Both the position numbers and the translations under genes were made by a program. The notes under the pieces were generated by a model. That model did no database searches, was not told the origin of the DNA, and saw nothing but the letters and a program-made list of their open reading frames with translations. Positions 41,423 to 50,852 of a stretch of DNA of 64,000 nt are shown here, piece by piece (position 1 is the stretch's first letter; every line of letters begins with the position of its first letter). This stretch comes from Phymatolithon calcareum (taxonomy: Eukaryota > Rhodophyta > Florideophyceae > Hapalidiales): contig OZ345360.1 of the NCBI GenBank assembly GCA_977006965.1, positions 1,798,001 through 1,862,000 of the forward strand, in the 5' to 3' direction.

Positions 41423-41969
41423 GTTGGAGTCCCAATTAGTGGGACGATTGGCGTGGAAGGGGGGAATGGAAGGAAGCAACGCGTTTGTGCAGGACGATGG
41501 TTGGCTGGTGCACTCATTGCCGCGTGCTTGTGGCTGGAAGTGCCGCTGTCAGCCGCGACGTGAAGTGGAACCGATGCCGCACGCGGAAAAGAAGCTCATA
41601 CATGTTGCCACGTGTCCAGCGGCTAGCATTATTGACCGCAGACGAGTCGATGGCACGTATCATAGATTCAAAGCTTATCTACACTCTTGCGTCACCATGC
41701 GCAGGAGTTCCTGAATATTGAATTTTGATGCGTCTGTGGAAGCCTGGAATATCGGCAGCTGCACACGCGTGGGACACGTGGCGCGTGGCCGCTGAACTCG
41801 GCGGCAGTGGGAGGCGTGTCGGTTACGGAGGGCACTGTAGGGCAATTACGATACCGAGCTGACGGGGACAGACGTATCTCGCCGATCGCCACCTTAGCAA
41901 CCCTCATTCCTTCCGCTCTCCATCGCTCTTCTTTCGTGGATTTGGAGCTCCTTTCGCTGCGATCCCATT
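41423..41969. promoter_or_regulatory. divergent promoter region
   Basis: 547 bases separate the start codons of the FAD-oxidase-like gene (minus) and the armadillo-like gene (plus). No specific motif was recognised. Confidence 0.4.
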
Positions 41970-44399
41970 ATGGAAGACGATGTTACGGCGTACGCTCTTG
42001 AGGCTCTAGCAGCCGGCGGCGGTCCAGCCGCAGCCGCCGTCGCGCGTGCCCTCGCATCGGCCACCGCCGCAGGCGATGCTTTTGCTCAAGCTCGCGCGCT
42101 AGTCGCCCTTGCGGCCGTGTGCGCGACCCCCGGCGCACGTGATGCGGTCAACGCGGGCGCAGTCGAAGCTGCAGTTGACGCCCTCGAGGCCGCCCCCGCG
42201 CACGCTCTCCATTGTCTCGCCGACTGTGTACGTTCATGCCCCGCCGCGGCAACGAAGGCAACCCGCCCCCAAGTCTTGCATGCCATATTGCGAGCAGCGC
42301 AACGCTGCGCAGGTGATATTAGCGTAGCTTACGCCGCCACCACCCTCGTTGCGGCCGTCGTTGCAGAGGAACATGTTGCGTGCTTGGCTGTGCCACTCGT
42401 GGTCGAGGAAGGCGCTCTTGTGCTTCTCCACGACGCGTTACAGTGTGCAGTTGAAGCGAAGGACTTCAAGCTCGGTATTGCGGCCCTGCGTGCTTCTGGA
42501 GACATTGCCGCCCATTGCCATTTCTCGGTCGAAGGTGCCGGGGAAGTTCGCAAGCAAATGCGCGACATCGGGGTCATTGCAGCGGCGTTGGAGGTTTTCT
42601 CGGAGATGTATTCATCCGTCCTCATTCGCGATGCTGCCCTCTCCTTCATCACTTCTGTTTGCAAAGACTCCGAAGAGACTGCCGTTCACTTCGGCGAACT
42701 CAACGGTGGTGACGGGATCCGCCTAGTTCTGAGCGCCGCTAGGCGTGTCGGAAGACTGTCATCCACACTCACGACCTCCCCCGCTCCATTAATACAACCA
42801 GAGACGCGTCAACTGAGCATACCGCTCACGCCGACAGTAGCCCCAAGCTCGCACGGTGGTATTCCGGCCCCGCAGTGCCCCGTTGAACCGACTATTCCAC
42901 GTGAGCAATCGACCGAACTGCACCGAAAGACCGCAGACGCACTTGCGCAGATTACAACTGTAGAGCGCAATTGCGGTGTGATTAGGAGCTTGCGAGGGGT
43001 GAGTACGATTGTGTCACTCGTCGCACATGTCGCCCACTCGGCGCGGCACGTCGAAGCGGCTCTCATCTCTCTCGACCGATGCGTAAAAGATTCGCAGTTT
43101 GCCGCGCGCGACGCTTACCATGCTGCGGCTGCATCTGTTATTGTCGTTGCCATGCAAAGGCACCGCCACCGAGGCTCAGTGCAAGCGAGCGCCCTTCGCT
43201 GCCTCATCGCCCTCACCGAACTATATGACTGCCACCGCCAAGCCGCATGTCGTGCATTCGCAGTGCAGGCCGCCTACTTTGCACTCGTAGAGCACGGTCG
43301 CTCCGCGGAAATTGTCAACCTGTCTTGCACATTCATGCTCCTCCTGTCCCCTTGCGATATCCTTTCTAACCAGATATGCATGAACGACCTATTGCGCGTT
43401 GTGTGTATGCGACGCGGGACTAATAGCAACTCCCCTGAAGTGCAGAACTCAGCCACAAATCTGGTTGAGGCTATCCAGTTCATTCCCGGAGATATCCTGC
43501 GCAGAGTGGAGGCTCAGGTCGTTGTGCAGCCGAACATTGCAATCGATTTCATACGTTCTTCTGGAAACATCGGATCTGCTTCAGTCACCGCAGCATCAGG
43601 GTCGATCTCTGGTGGGTTCAGCACAAGTGAATCCTCTCTTCGAAAATCTTGGCGCAGACGCTCTCACAACGTCTCATCGCTCCGCTCTTCGGTGCTCGGA
43701 TCTGCCGGTCGGGCTTCCGCTGCATCGCGACTCTCCTTCCCCGGACTCGGGCGCTCTGAAAACGACCTACACGCTGAACTTCGAGCGAACTCAAGGCTAC
43801 CCTCGCGTGGTGTTGGTGAATTACACCACCAATTAGAGGAAGATATGTTGGCCGGGGTAGAAAAAGGACCCGAGGCGTTCCTTATGCGGCAGACGCTGGG
43901 TCGCACACTGGAAAGCGCGCGTAAACCGGACGCGGAATTTGATGATGGGCTGTCGCTCGATGAGGCGGGCCTTGAGGAAACACTCGCTTCTACCGCAGCG
44001 CTTCTGCCTGATCTCACGGGCGGTGGACTCGGGAGTGCAGGGTCAGTTGGCACGATCGGTGGCCCTCCCCTCCCGCAACCTATATCTGTCACACGCACTC
44101 TGGGGTCGTCTGCAAGCTCCGAGCCCGCATCTCCGCCATGGACACAATGGCCTGTGGCGTCGTTGTCGAACGATGGAGGGGATTCTGATCGAGCGTTGTC
44201 GCCTTTGCCCACGCTCGCTGATCTTCCTCGGCCCGTGCTGCAGCGATACGATCTATCGAGACTCTCAGGCGCGCACGGCGAGTTGGGATCCGGAGGCTCG
44301 CACGACGGACGTGGAGGTCTGGGTAACACGCCGTACAACGTCATGGTGGCATCGGGTACCCCACCGTCGCTCAGTCGAGGAGAAACTGGATCGTTGTGA
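41970..44399 (+). CDS. armadillo/HEAT-like repeat protein
   Basis: 809 residues from ATG at 41970. Residues 1 to about 500 are an alpha-helical solenoid made of Ala/Leu/Val-rich helices with ARM-like rhythm (ALVALAAVCATPGARDAVNAGAVEAAVDAL, and later HSARHVEAALISLDRCVKDSQFAARDAYHAA). Residues about 505-809 are S/G/E/P-rich and disordered. Such solenoids bind protein partners, and nothing identifies which. High GC at the 5' end gives an Ala-rich N-terminus. There is no signal peptide or membrane segment. Possible relatives are ARM proteins in trafficking or cytoskeletal control; this is a guess. Confidence 0.75.
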   Translation: MEDDVTAYALEALAAGGGPAAAAVARALASATAAGDAFAQARALVALAAVCATPGARDAVNAGAVEAAVDALEAAPAHALHCLADCVRSCPAAATKATRPQVLHAILRAAQRCAGDISVAYAATTLVAAVVAEEHVACLAVPLVVEEGALVLLHDALQCAVEAKDFKLGIAALRASGDIAAHCHFSVEGAGEVRKQMRDIGVIAAALEVFSEMYSSVLIRDAALSFITSVCKDSEETAVHFGELNGGDGIRLVLSAARRVGRLSSTLTTSPAPLIQPETRQLSIPLTPTVAPSSHGGIPAPQCPVEPTIPREQSTELHRKTADALAQITTVERNCGVIRSLRGVSTIVSLVAHVAHSARHVEAALISLDRCVKDSQFAARDAYHAAAASVIVVAMQRHRHRGSVQASALRCLIALTELYDCHRQAACRAFAVQAAYFALVEHGRSAEIVNLSCTFMLLLSPCDILSNQICMNDLLRVVCMRRGTNSNSPEVQNSATNLVEAIQFIPGDILRRVEAQVVVQPNIAIDFIRSSGNIGSASVTAASGSISGGFSTSESSLRKSWRRRSHNVSSLRSSVLGSAGRASAASRLSFPGLGRSENDLHAELRANSRLPSRGVGELHHQLEEDMLAGVEKGPEAFLMRQTLGRTLESARKPDAEFDDGLSLDEAGLEETLASTAALLPDLTGGGLGSAGSVGTIGGPPLPQPISVTRTLGSSASSEPASPPWTQWPVASLSNDGGDSDRALSPLPTLADLPRPVLQRYDLSRLSGAHGELGSGGSHDGRGGLGNTPYNVMVASGTPPSLSRGETGSL

Positions 44400-45155
44400 G
44401 TAGACGGTTTTTTCGGGCCGAAGAGAGAAAGAAATAAAGGGTTTGCTTACTTGTGATGTCGATTGCATGAGAGGACTTGTTCACCTTCGGATCTTGTACA
44501 AAAGATGCTGCAGCAGGTTAACTCTTGAATCGAATTTTTATGGAACAAGATCGAGCCCGCAGCAGCTAAACAGCATGTTTTTTGTGCTATCTTCCCGGCG
44601 TGGCGATTCCGAACGGGAAGGAAAAGTCGGTGCGCTGGCTGGACCTATTGATTCCATACCACGCTGAAAACTTAAACCGTCGGTAAGGAAGGTTCTCTCA
44701 ATTGCAGAATGAGGCTACCGTTCACAATTAGAGATTTACATTTGCAATCAAGGGCTGTGCCGCGTTCGACGAAAGCATTTCACTGTGAAAAGTTGCCGAG
44801 CTTCATGATGTGTTCATGTGCGTAATTTGCACGCTGTAGGGACATGAAGAGAGGATGTGCACGCGCTAGTAAGTTGCTTTTACGCTTGCCGGAAGTGCAC
44901 GCCAGTGGAAAGCTAAGTAAAATTCGACGGAGGAATTGCGCTTCGCCCTTATCTCCAGACCATTCTCGGAACAAATCACCTTCCAGAACAGTTCGCTCGA
45001 CGCAAAACATGAAATTCCACTGGCAGCCAGAAGACGAGCATCGTACGCTGACACCGTGCGCATTAGATGTACACTCAGCAGAAATTTGTCCTTACTGTCG
45101 TTCGAGTCAAAAAGGGATGAATATGTATTTTCGGTGTAGTACAGTTGCTCTTGAT
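44400..45155. other. intergenic region, nothing recognised
   Basis: About 0.75 kb between the armadillo-like gene and element copy 2. It holds only short frames. Confidence 0.5.
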
Positions 45156-45177
45156 GTCTAATGTCTATTTTACGAAC

Positions 45178-45193
45178 CCCCTCAATTGAGGGG
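45178..45193. repeat. subterminal palindrome of element copy 2, ORF end (16 bp)
   Basis: The core CCCTCAATTGAGGG is extended by C on the left and G on the right. Confidence 0.9.
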
Positions 45194-45320
45194 CGATTTG
45201 AAAGCTCAAAAAAATCCATAAAGCAAATTCGAAACAGATCGCTCATGCCATATTCGTAAAGCCTGGCTCATCTTCTGTGCGAGGAGTATCCACACTAGTA
45301 CCTTAAATTCGCTTCGTTCG

Positions 45321-45707
45321 ATGCTAGAAACGAAAATATGTTGGTCACTCAGAACTTCCAGACCTGCCATTCCAGGAGAAAAGCACCGGCCGCGCGCGGT
45401 CGGTACATCAGTACACACCAAGACAGCATCTGTAGGCGGTCTATCAGAGTGCTCCAGACTATACGGAGCCATTTCGAAGTCAAAAAAGGTGAGTAGTATG
45501 GTTCAGAATGTACTCGGGGAAACAATCAATGGTCTCGCGAGCATGTCACATCGCATGAAATGGGTTCTGCTTCGTCATCCATTGAAGAAGACTAAGATTA
45601 AGACAGTCCACATTGTCAACGTCAAGGCAGAGAACGCTGTCGTTGACATTACAGACGCTGAAAAGCTTGAACCGAGCCAGCACCGGCAAAAGTGCGGTAT
45701 AGGCTAG
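45321..45707 (+). pseudogene. element-encoded protein, truncated (copy 2)
   Basis: 128 codons from ATG at 45321. It shares RLYGA, KSKK and PLKKTKIKTVHIVN with the copy 1 protein in order, and another frame across 45197-45480 also aligns with copy 1 (NENMLVTQ against NENILVTQ). A stop at 45705 and further stops remove the C-terminal coiled-coil part. It is not expected to be functional. Confidence 0.65.
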
Positions 45708-47050
45708 GCCTACTTACAGTGATTATCCTTGCCAATCTTCATCGCGAAACACCTGTTTATCGTCTATAGTCGAGATCACATGCTCCTCGGAAGGGCATAT
45801 AAGCTTCGATAAACCTTCAGAAGCTCTAAACGCCTTCTTCCGAGCACTCTCGCCTAAGTCTTACAGGGCCCTTGAGACCAAACATTGCACCGGGAACTTG
45901 ATGTCATCACGCCCGGCCGCGAGCCGAATACGTGCGCTCATTGGGTCCCAATGTACAAACGGAAGTTCTATGTCCGTTTTAGAGACGATTTTACTCTCAG
46001 TTGTGGAAAATTCGCACTCTAAACAGAGACTTCTTATCCGAGAATTGTGGTATGGACTTCATTCGAAGTGCGATTGCATGGTGACGATGTTTCCCCAAGT
46101 TACCCTCGAAAACTTGCTGCTTGGACGCCCGCTAAGCTGAGAAGAAGGGTCGAAAAGAGACTACAGTGACAGAGACTCGTCCTCATGCAAGAGTTGAGTT
46201 CGGCGCTGAGAGCGCTTTCTGGAGGTCTACCAGGCCCAAGAAGTATCTCCCCGGCCCTTCTCCTTCGAAACAGTGATGCCGGTGGGAGAATACCTCCGGT
46301 TGATTTCATGCAGAGTGAAATCAAGTGAATTAGGCGACATATACGCTGCGCAGTACCGCTGGTCACCTCGGTCAAGATTATGTCGATCCGACGAATGACC
46401 ACAGAAAGCACACTGTGTCAAAGTGATTTTGAAGCCGAGATGGTCTACGGAATGGTAGTTCTGTGCTGCCTTTGGCCGCGTATGCCGGTACAAGGCGCAT
46501 TGCATGTGTGGATTTATACTTAGCGAGTACTGACTCTGCAGACATTCAACAAGTGCGCCTATAGTTCATAGCGGCCATCTAACTCTTCTGGCGTTTTTCT
46601 AGGTTGTTAGCTAGTTGTTATTCTCTGGTGACCATGCAGAGTGTCAGCAGCACATGACGCAGTGAAGGTTTTGTGAAGTGCCGGAAGAGCAACTCATCGA
46701 TAGCATTTGACACGCGCATTACTTGTCGACGTTCAGTTGCGCCAGAGCGTACATTTGCATTCGAGAGCAGTGTTGGGCGCCACGTTACCCCTAAGAAAAG
46801 TAAAAGGATGACTCCAGAGGTCATGATGACTACTTTTGTTGTGCAAAACAACTGCAGAGTTTGAAAATGCAAGACCTCGACCGTAGTGTTCTCACAATGT
46901 AATAAGCTTGATAGTGCCACAATAAACATTTGCGACATTTCTACTGTTAGGAACTGCTTCACTAAGCATGCTGAAGACATCTATGAGCTTGGCGCTGTTG
47001 ATGCGCTTGATAGCGAGTAACTTTCATGAGCAAAAAATTAAATGAATCTC

Positions 47051-47088
47051 TTCCCTCAATTGAGGGAAAAGTGCCCCTCAATTGAGGG
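47051..47088. repeat. two adjacent subterminal palindromes of element copy 2
   Basis: The first copy is 47051-47068 (18 bp, TT and AA extending the core) and the second is 47075-47088 (14 bp core). They start 22 bases apart. Copy 1 has one palindrome here followed directly by AAAATTCCCG, and in copy 2 the similar AAAATTTCCG follows the second palindrome. This indicates a local 22-base duplication in copy 2. Confidence 0.85.
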
Positions 47089-47115
47089 AAAATTTCCGTA
47101 AAATAGACTCTAGTG

Positions 47116-48799
47116 TGGGCAGTTAATGCTACTTAGTGCCCACTGAAAGAATCTGAGCCCATTTAAAATAAATGCTACAGAACCGAGATCGCTGAAGGTT
47201 GAAGCTAGGTAGTGATGAGGATCGTCTAAAAGGACATACCATTGACCGGAACATGCATCTGCCATCGACTGTTCATATAGTTGTCTTGGCTCTTTCCAAT
47301 CAATATTTCAAAAACATGAAGTTTGCCGTGTACAAGGTGGCCGCTCGCAGGCTACTGCCATTAGTAGTAGGCGACTGCCGACACATAAGAGTCCTGCGCA
47401 TCCCCATCTACTAGGCCTGTTTACGTACACACCTGGAAATGGAGGGCGAGCGACAGGGGGCCACTTTTCAGAAGAGACAATGCTTCGACCTGCCTTGTGT
47501 GACTCGTCGGGGAACGTTAAGTACTCGATGGACATTGCGTGTGGGGCATGGCTCTCACGAGATGCGAATGGTGCACGAGCAAGACGCGGTTCTCCATGAG
47601 CGTTCAGAGCGGCAGAGGGCGTCACGTCCACTTTGTCGTGGGGAGAGCTGTCCGGTCCGCGGCAGTCGAGACCACCATCGATCGACTCGGTGGGACGAGA
47701 CGAGCTCTTGATGGGAATTGGTGCTCGAGTAATACGTGACACTGACGTCGGGTGATCACAGGGAGATGCGGCAGTCATATTATGGACCGCAGCATTTGAA
47801 TGAGCATCACTTCCATCTAAGGGCTGGACAGACGATGGAAAATGCGGTGTGGACGAGGTGACAGTCACCTGACAAGGCAGAAAATTCGATGGACCATCGC
47901 CATGATCAGGTGGTAGGACGGAGGCCGGGAAATGAAGCGCAGGCGGTAAAATCAATGCCTCAGAATCACTGAACGTGCAAATAAAGCACGAGCATGTTAG
48001 ACATTATGGCTGTGCGGGTATGCTGGGGATGCGTGCTGTCGACTTGATGACTTCGCCGGTGTCTTTCGGATATTAATACTATCCGCACGGAGGCCAAACG
48101 ACAGTGAAAGCTGTGGGTGTCTGTTTTGCACTAAATTTATGTCTACAGTCGATGCAGAAGTTAGCTCCACAGACAGGTATATCCACTGTAGACACTTGTT
48201 CTCACCCGAGCAAATAATTCATGATGATCGGTTGTTGGAAATCTCCAAAATTACTTGTCATCGAGTCGGTGCTGGCCTTAGCTTATGCTCCTGGTAACCG
48301 GACGGACCGAATGGTGAACAAGATTGACTTGCAAATATGGTCCGTGAGTGTCACTATGCCTGCAGAGGAGAAGCATTTTGTCTTCTTGCAGTCCTTTTGT
48401 TTCCGAGACAGCAATCAATGCAACGAAGTAGAAGTTAGGAATGGTAGCAGTGGTCATTCCCTCATCAGCTCAATGTATCTGGACTCCGAATATAGCGAGT
48501 TAGTCACTCATTCAGAGGGTTTTCCTTTCGGCAGTTTTGTCCAGTACAGACTGCACTCTTCGTGGTATTCAGCAAATGGTTGTCATTCACTTTTCGACAT
48601 CGAACAATTTTTCTTGAGCTCTTACTTCCGCGAAAGGTCTCACTCCTTATTGATCTTGGAGCTGTGCAATAGGCAAGATTAAGCAACTGGACCACTTCAT
48701 TGCCCCTATTGGACCAAAATATCATACCCTGTCGCGTCAGACGTTGTATCAGTGATCTCCGCCATTGCTGCTCTCCATGCAGACCATCAATAGGCCGCA
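47116..48799. other. gene-poor region with two unsupported frames
   Basis: About 1.7 kb. A plus-strand frame 48221-48682 (153 residues from ATG) has no recognisable domain. A minus-strand frame 47308-47955 lacks an ATG start. Neither is called as a gene. Confidence 0.45.
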
Positions 48800-49387
48800 A
48801 TGGCATTCATTGCCCTTGTCGCTGGGATGCCGCGCGCATGCGCCACGCCCGCTCGATGCAACAGATTGACACGGCGCGCCGCTCTGCGCGCCGCAGGCGC
48901 AACCCTGGCCGCTCGAGCTTTTATTGTCCGCGCCTCTGCCGCGGAGACCGTGACGCAGACGGACGTTATAGTGGGCGATGGCAAGGATGTGGCACAAGGT
49001 GCAACGCTCAAGGTGCACTACACTCTCACGCTCAACGGCTGGGAGGGAGAGCACGGTGTCAAGGTGGTTGACAGTTCGCGCTCGCGCGGACGTCCGTTTC
49101 GGTATGTATTTCGTCTTTTTCTGTATTATCGCCCAACCTTCGGCAGTCCATCGACTCACGTTTGAGGTGGCATTTGCTCTTTCGTTTCTCGTGTTTGTAG
49201 ATACAATTACGGCGTCGGGCAAGTCATTAAGGGATGGGACGAGGGTGTAAAAGGAATGAAGGTCGGTGGACGTCGCAAGCTGGTTATTCCTGCTTCGCTC
49301 GGCTATGGCGAACGCGGCGCGGGCGGTGTCATTCCTCCTGGCGCCACGCTCTATTTCGATATAGAGTTGCTCGGTGTGAATTCATGA
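48800..49387 (+). CDS. FKBP-type peptidyl-prolyl isomerase, thylakoid lumen, two exons
   Basis: It catalyses cis-trans isomerisation at proline. Exon 1 is 48800-49101. The intron is 49102-49200 (99 bases, GTATGT donor, TTTGTAG acceptor). Exon 2 is 49201-49387. The product has 162 residues. Residues 1 to about 48 form a two-part leader: a basic transit segment, then [23 protein letters not shown], a twin-arginine signal with an Ala-rich cleavage region. The FKBP core begins near 50. It shows [40 protein letters not shown] and FDIELLGV, the usual drug-pocket and active-site residues (Trp, Ile-Pro-Pro-Gly). A Tat-type lumenal FKBP supports a photosynthetic host. Without splicing the second half would be lost. 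Confidence 0.93.
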
Positions 49388-49727
49388 AATTTATTAACGA
49401 TGACCGATGATCATCTTCAATACAGTATCATAAAGCAGAAGCTGAAGTATCAGTTAAATTTTTACGGAATTTATCCCAGCTGTGGATCAACAGTTGTGGC
49501 GTTTAAACGCCACAACTGTTGATCCACAAGGTTTGTAAATTATATATCTTCTCCCATCCAATTAGAAACGCACACGTCGTCGGATCACACCTTGATGAAT
49601 CGCATTTGCACCTCACTCACGCCCTTCCCTCCGCCGCGCCTCTACAAAATGTGGCAACCGTCGAAGCCCGCACTCCCGCTCCCGCTGCACTGCGGACAAA
49701 ACTGAGAGGGAAAAGCTGGCAGAAAAT
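49388..49727. other. intergenic region between FKBP and the starch-binding protein
   Basis: 340 bases between two genes in the same direction. It contains the 48-base perfect palindrome at 49481-49528. Any promoter of the downstream gene must lie here. Confidence 0.55.
49481..49528. repeat. 48-base perfect palindrome
   Basis: Two 24-base arms (beginning TGTGGATCAACAGTTG) are exact inverse complements with no spacer, centred on GTTTAAAC. It lies 94 bases after the FKBP stop codon and 199 bases before the next ATG. Confidence 0.95.
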
Positions 49728-50522
49728 ATGGCGACCGATGGCGGAACCGTCAAGGATGGATTCATCGAAATTTTCCATAGCAAGCCGTCATGGAAGAACT
49801 GCTACCTGATCTACAAAACAAGCCCCAACGCATGGTCACCACCCGCCCAGAATCCGCTTGTTTGGGCAGGTCATATCCGTGAAGGTTTCCGTGTGTATCG
49901 TACGCGCGCCCACCCGTTCGTCTTCGCCCTGACAAACGGCACGGCGCGGCAATGGGAGGACAATTCCGGCAAGTATTACACTGTGGATGCGCCTGGTCGA
50001 TATGTCGTTGAACATGGCATTCGTCGCGTAGGTGACGCCGATGATGTGGAATGCGCGCATGCGCTTGACAGAAAGACTGACAAGCATGTGCAATTGCAGT
50101 TTCACGCGCAGCACGATTGGGGAACGAAATGCTTTTTCGTTGCCGCTTGTGACGGTGGGAATTGGAATGAGGCACCTGGAACACCCATGCAGGTGGTGCA
50201 GAGAAGCGCAGAGGGTATTGTTTTTGAGGCTTTGGTGCAGGCTAAACGGATGGCGTTTGCGTTCACGGATGGTGTCGACAGATGGGATTCGAACTTGAAC
50301 AAAAATTATCAGATTGGATTGCCGGGGAAATATTGCGTTGCGAATGGAGAGGTGCGGTTTCTCGGACCGGCGGAAAAGGATTTACGCGAGGAGGAAGCGT
50401 CACCTGTGCAAATTAGTGGAGAAATTACGGTGAGCGGGACTGAAGTAGCAAATGCTGTTGCTCAGGCAAATGGAAGTTTTGTCGAAAATGAAAAAACCAG
50501 AATGCCGGTGGGTGCAAAGTGA
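49728..50522 (+). CDS. tandem CBM25/53-like starch-binding protein, cytosolic
   Basis: 264 residues from ATG at 49728. Two carbohydrate-binding modules resemble families 25 and 53. Module 1 is at about 11-97 (WKNCYLIYKTSPNAW, then FVFALTNGTARQWEDNSGKYY and GRYVVEHG). Module 2 is at about 119-207 (VQLQFHAQHDWGTKCFFVAA, then MAFAFTDGVDRWDSNLNKNY and GKYCVANGEV). The WD-N..NY and G-Y-V-G pattern and the early Trp are those of starch-binding modules of amylases and starch synthases. No catalytic domain follows, only a short acidic tail. There is no leader peptide, so the protein should stay in the cytosol, where red algae keep starch. A role as scaffold or regulator on starch granules is inferred. 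Confidence 0.78.
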   Translation: MATDGGTVKDGFIEIFHSKPSWKNCYLIYKTSPNAWSPPAQNPLVWAGHIREGFRVYRTRAHPFVFALTNGTARQWEDNSGKYYTVDAPGRYVVEHGIRRVGDADDVECAHALDRKTDKHVQLQFHAQHDWGTKCFFVAACDGGNWNEAPGTPMQVVQRSAEGIVFEALVQAKRMAFAFTDGVDRWDSNLNKNYQIGLPGKYCVANGEVRFLGPAEKDLREEEASPVQISGEITVSGTEVANAVAQANGSFVENEKTRMPVGAK

Positions 50523-50852
50523 GACATCTGCTATGCGGTTAGTGTCAGATTGCGATGGAGTTGAGGTGCCCAAGGGCTTGTGTTGGGGAATAGAATTTTT
50601 GTCGCAATGGAATTTGTCAGAATGATGGTGGATGCAAATGAGGATATGGAGCCAACATGCAATTGACTTGTGTGTAGCTAGTCAATACTGTAAACAGTCG
50701 CTTGGATTGGTTTGCCAATGTAACCTATAGAGCAGTCAAGCTTGAAGGCTTGCATTTACTTTTTGATTTCTTAATCGATGAAATTGTTATCAGCACGTTA
50801 GCAACCAATTCACATTTTCTATATTCCAATGGACACGAATAACCATCCCACG
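50523..50852. other. convergent intergenic region
   Basis: 330 bases between the 3' ends of the starch-binding gene and the BTB gene. Nothing was recognised. Confidence 0.5.

Larger units (their letters stand above)
45156..47115 (+). mobile_element. TIR DNA element copy 2 (possibly CACTA-like), internally shortened
   Basis: About 1.96 kb. The terminal inverted repeats are CTAATGTCTATTTTACG (45158-45174) and, on the other strand, CTAGAGTCTATTTTACG (47097-47113), 15 of 17 matching. The right repeat extends outward to CACTAG. If the ends are at 45158 and 47113, a 3-base direct repeat TGT flanks the element. If they are at the CACTA borders, the flanks differ. Subterminal CCCTCAATTGAGGG palindromes lie at 45179, 47053 and 47075. 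Both inner ends match copy 1: GATTTGAAAGCTCAAAAA at the ORF end and GCAAAAAATTAAATGAATCT at the far end. The encoded ORF is degenerate. Confidence 0.75.

Noticed and set aside
40266-41714. 482-codon plus-strand frame
   Set aside because: It is antisense to the FAD-oxidase-like gene in GC-rich DNA and its product is Arg/Ser-rich with no domain.
43664-44344. 226-codon minus-strand frame
   Set aside because: It is antisense to the disordered tail of the armadillo-like gene, with no domain.
47308-47955. 215-codon minus-strand frame, Pro/Ser/His-rich
   Set aside because: There is no ATG near its start, no domain and no plausible upstream exon seen.
48221-48682. 153-codon plus-strand frame with ATG
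   Set aside because: No domain, signal or homologue was recognised, and the length is possible by chance in this composition.
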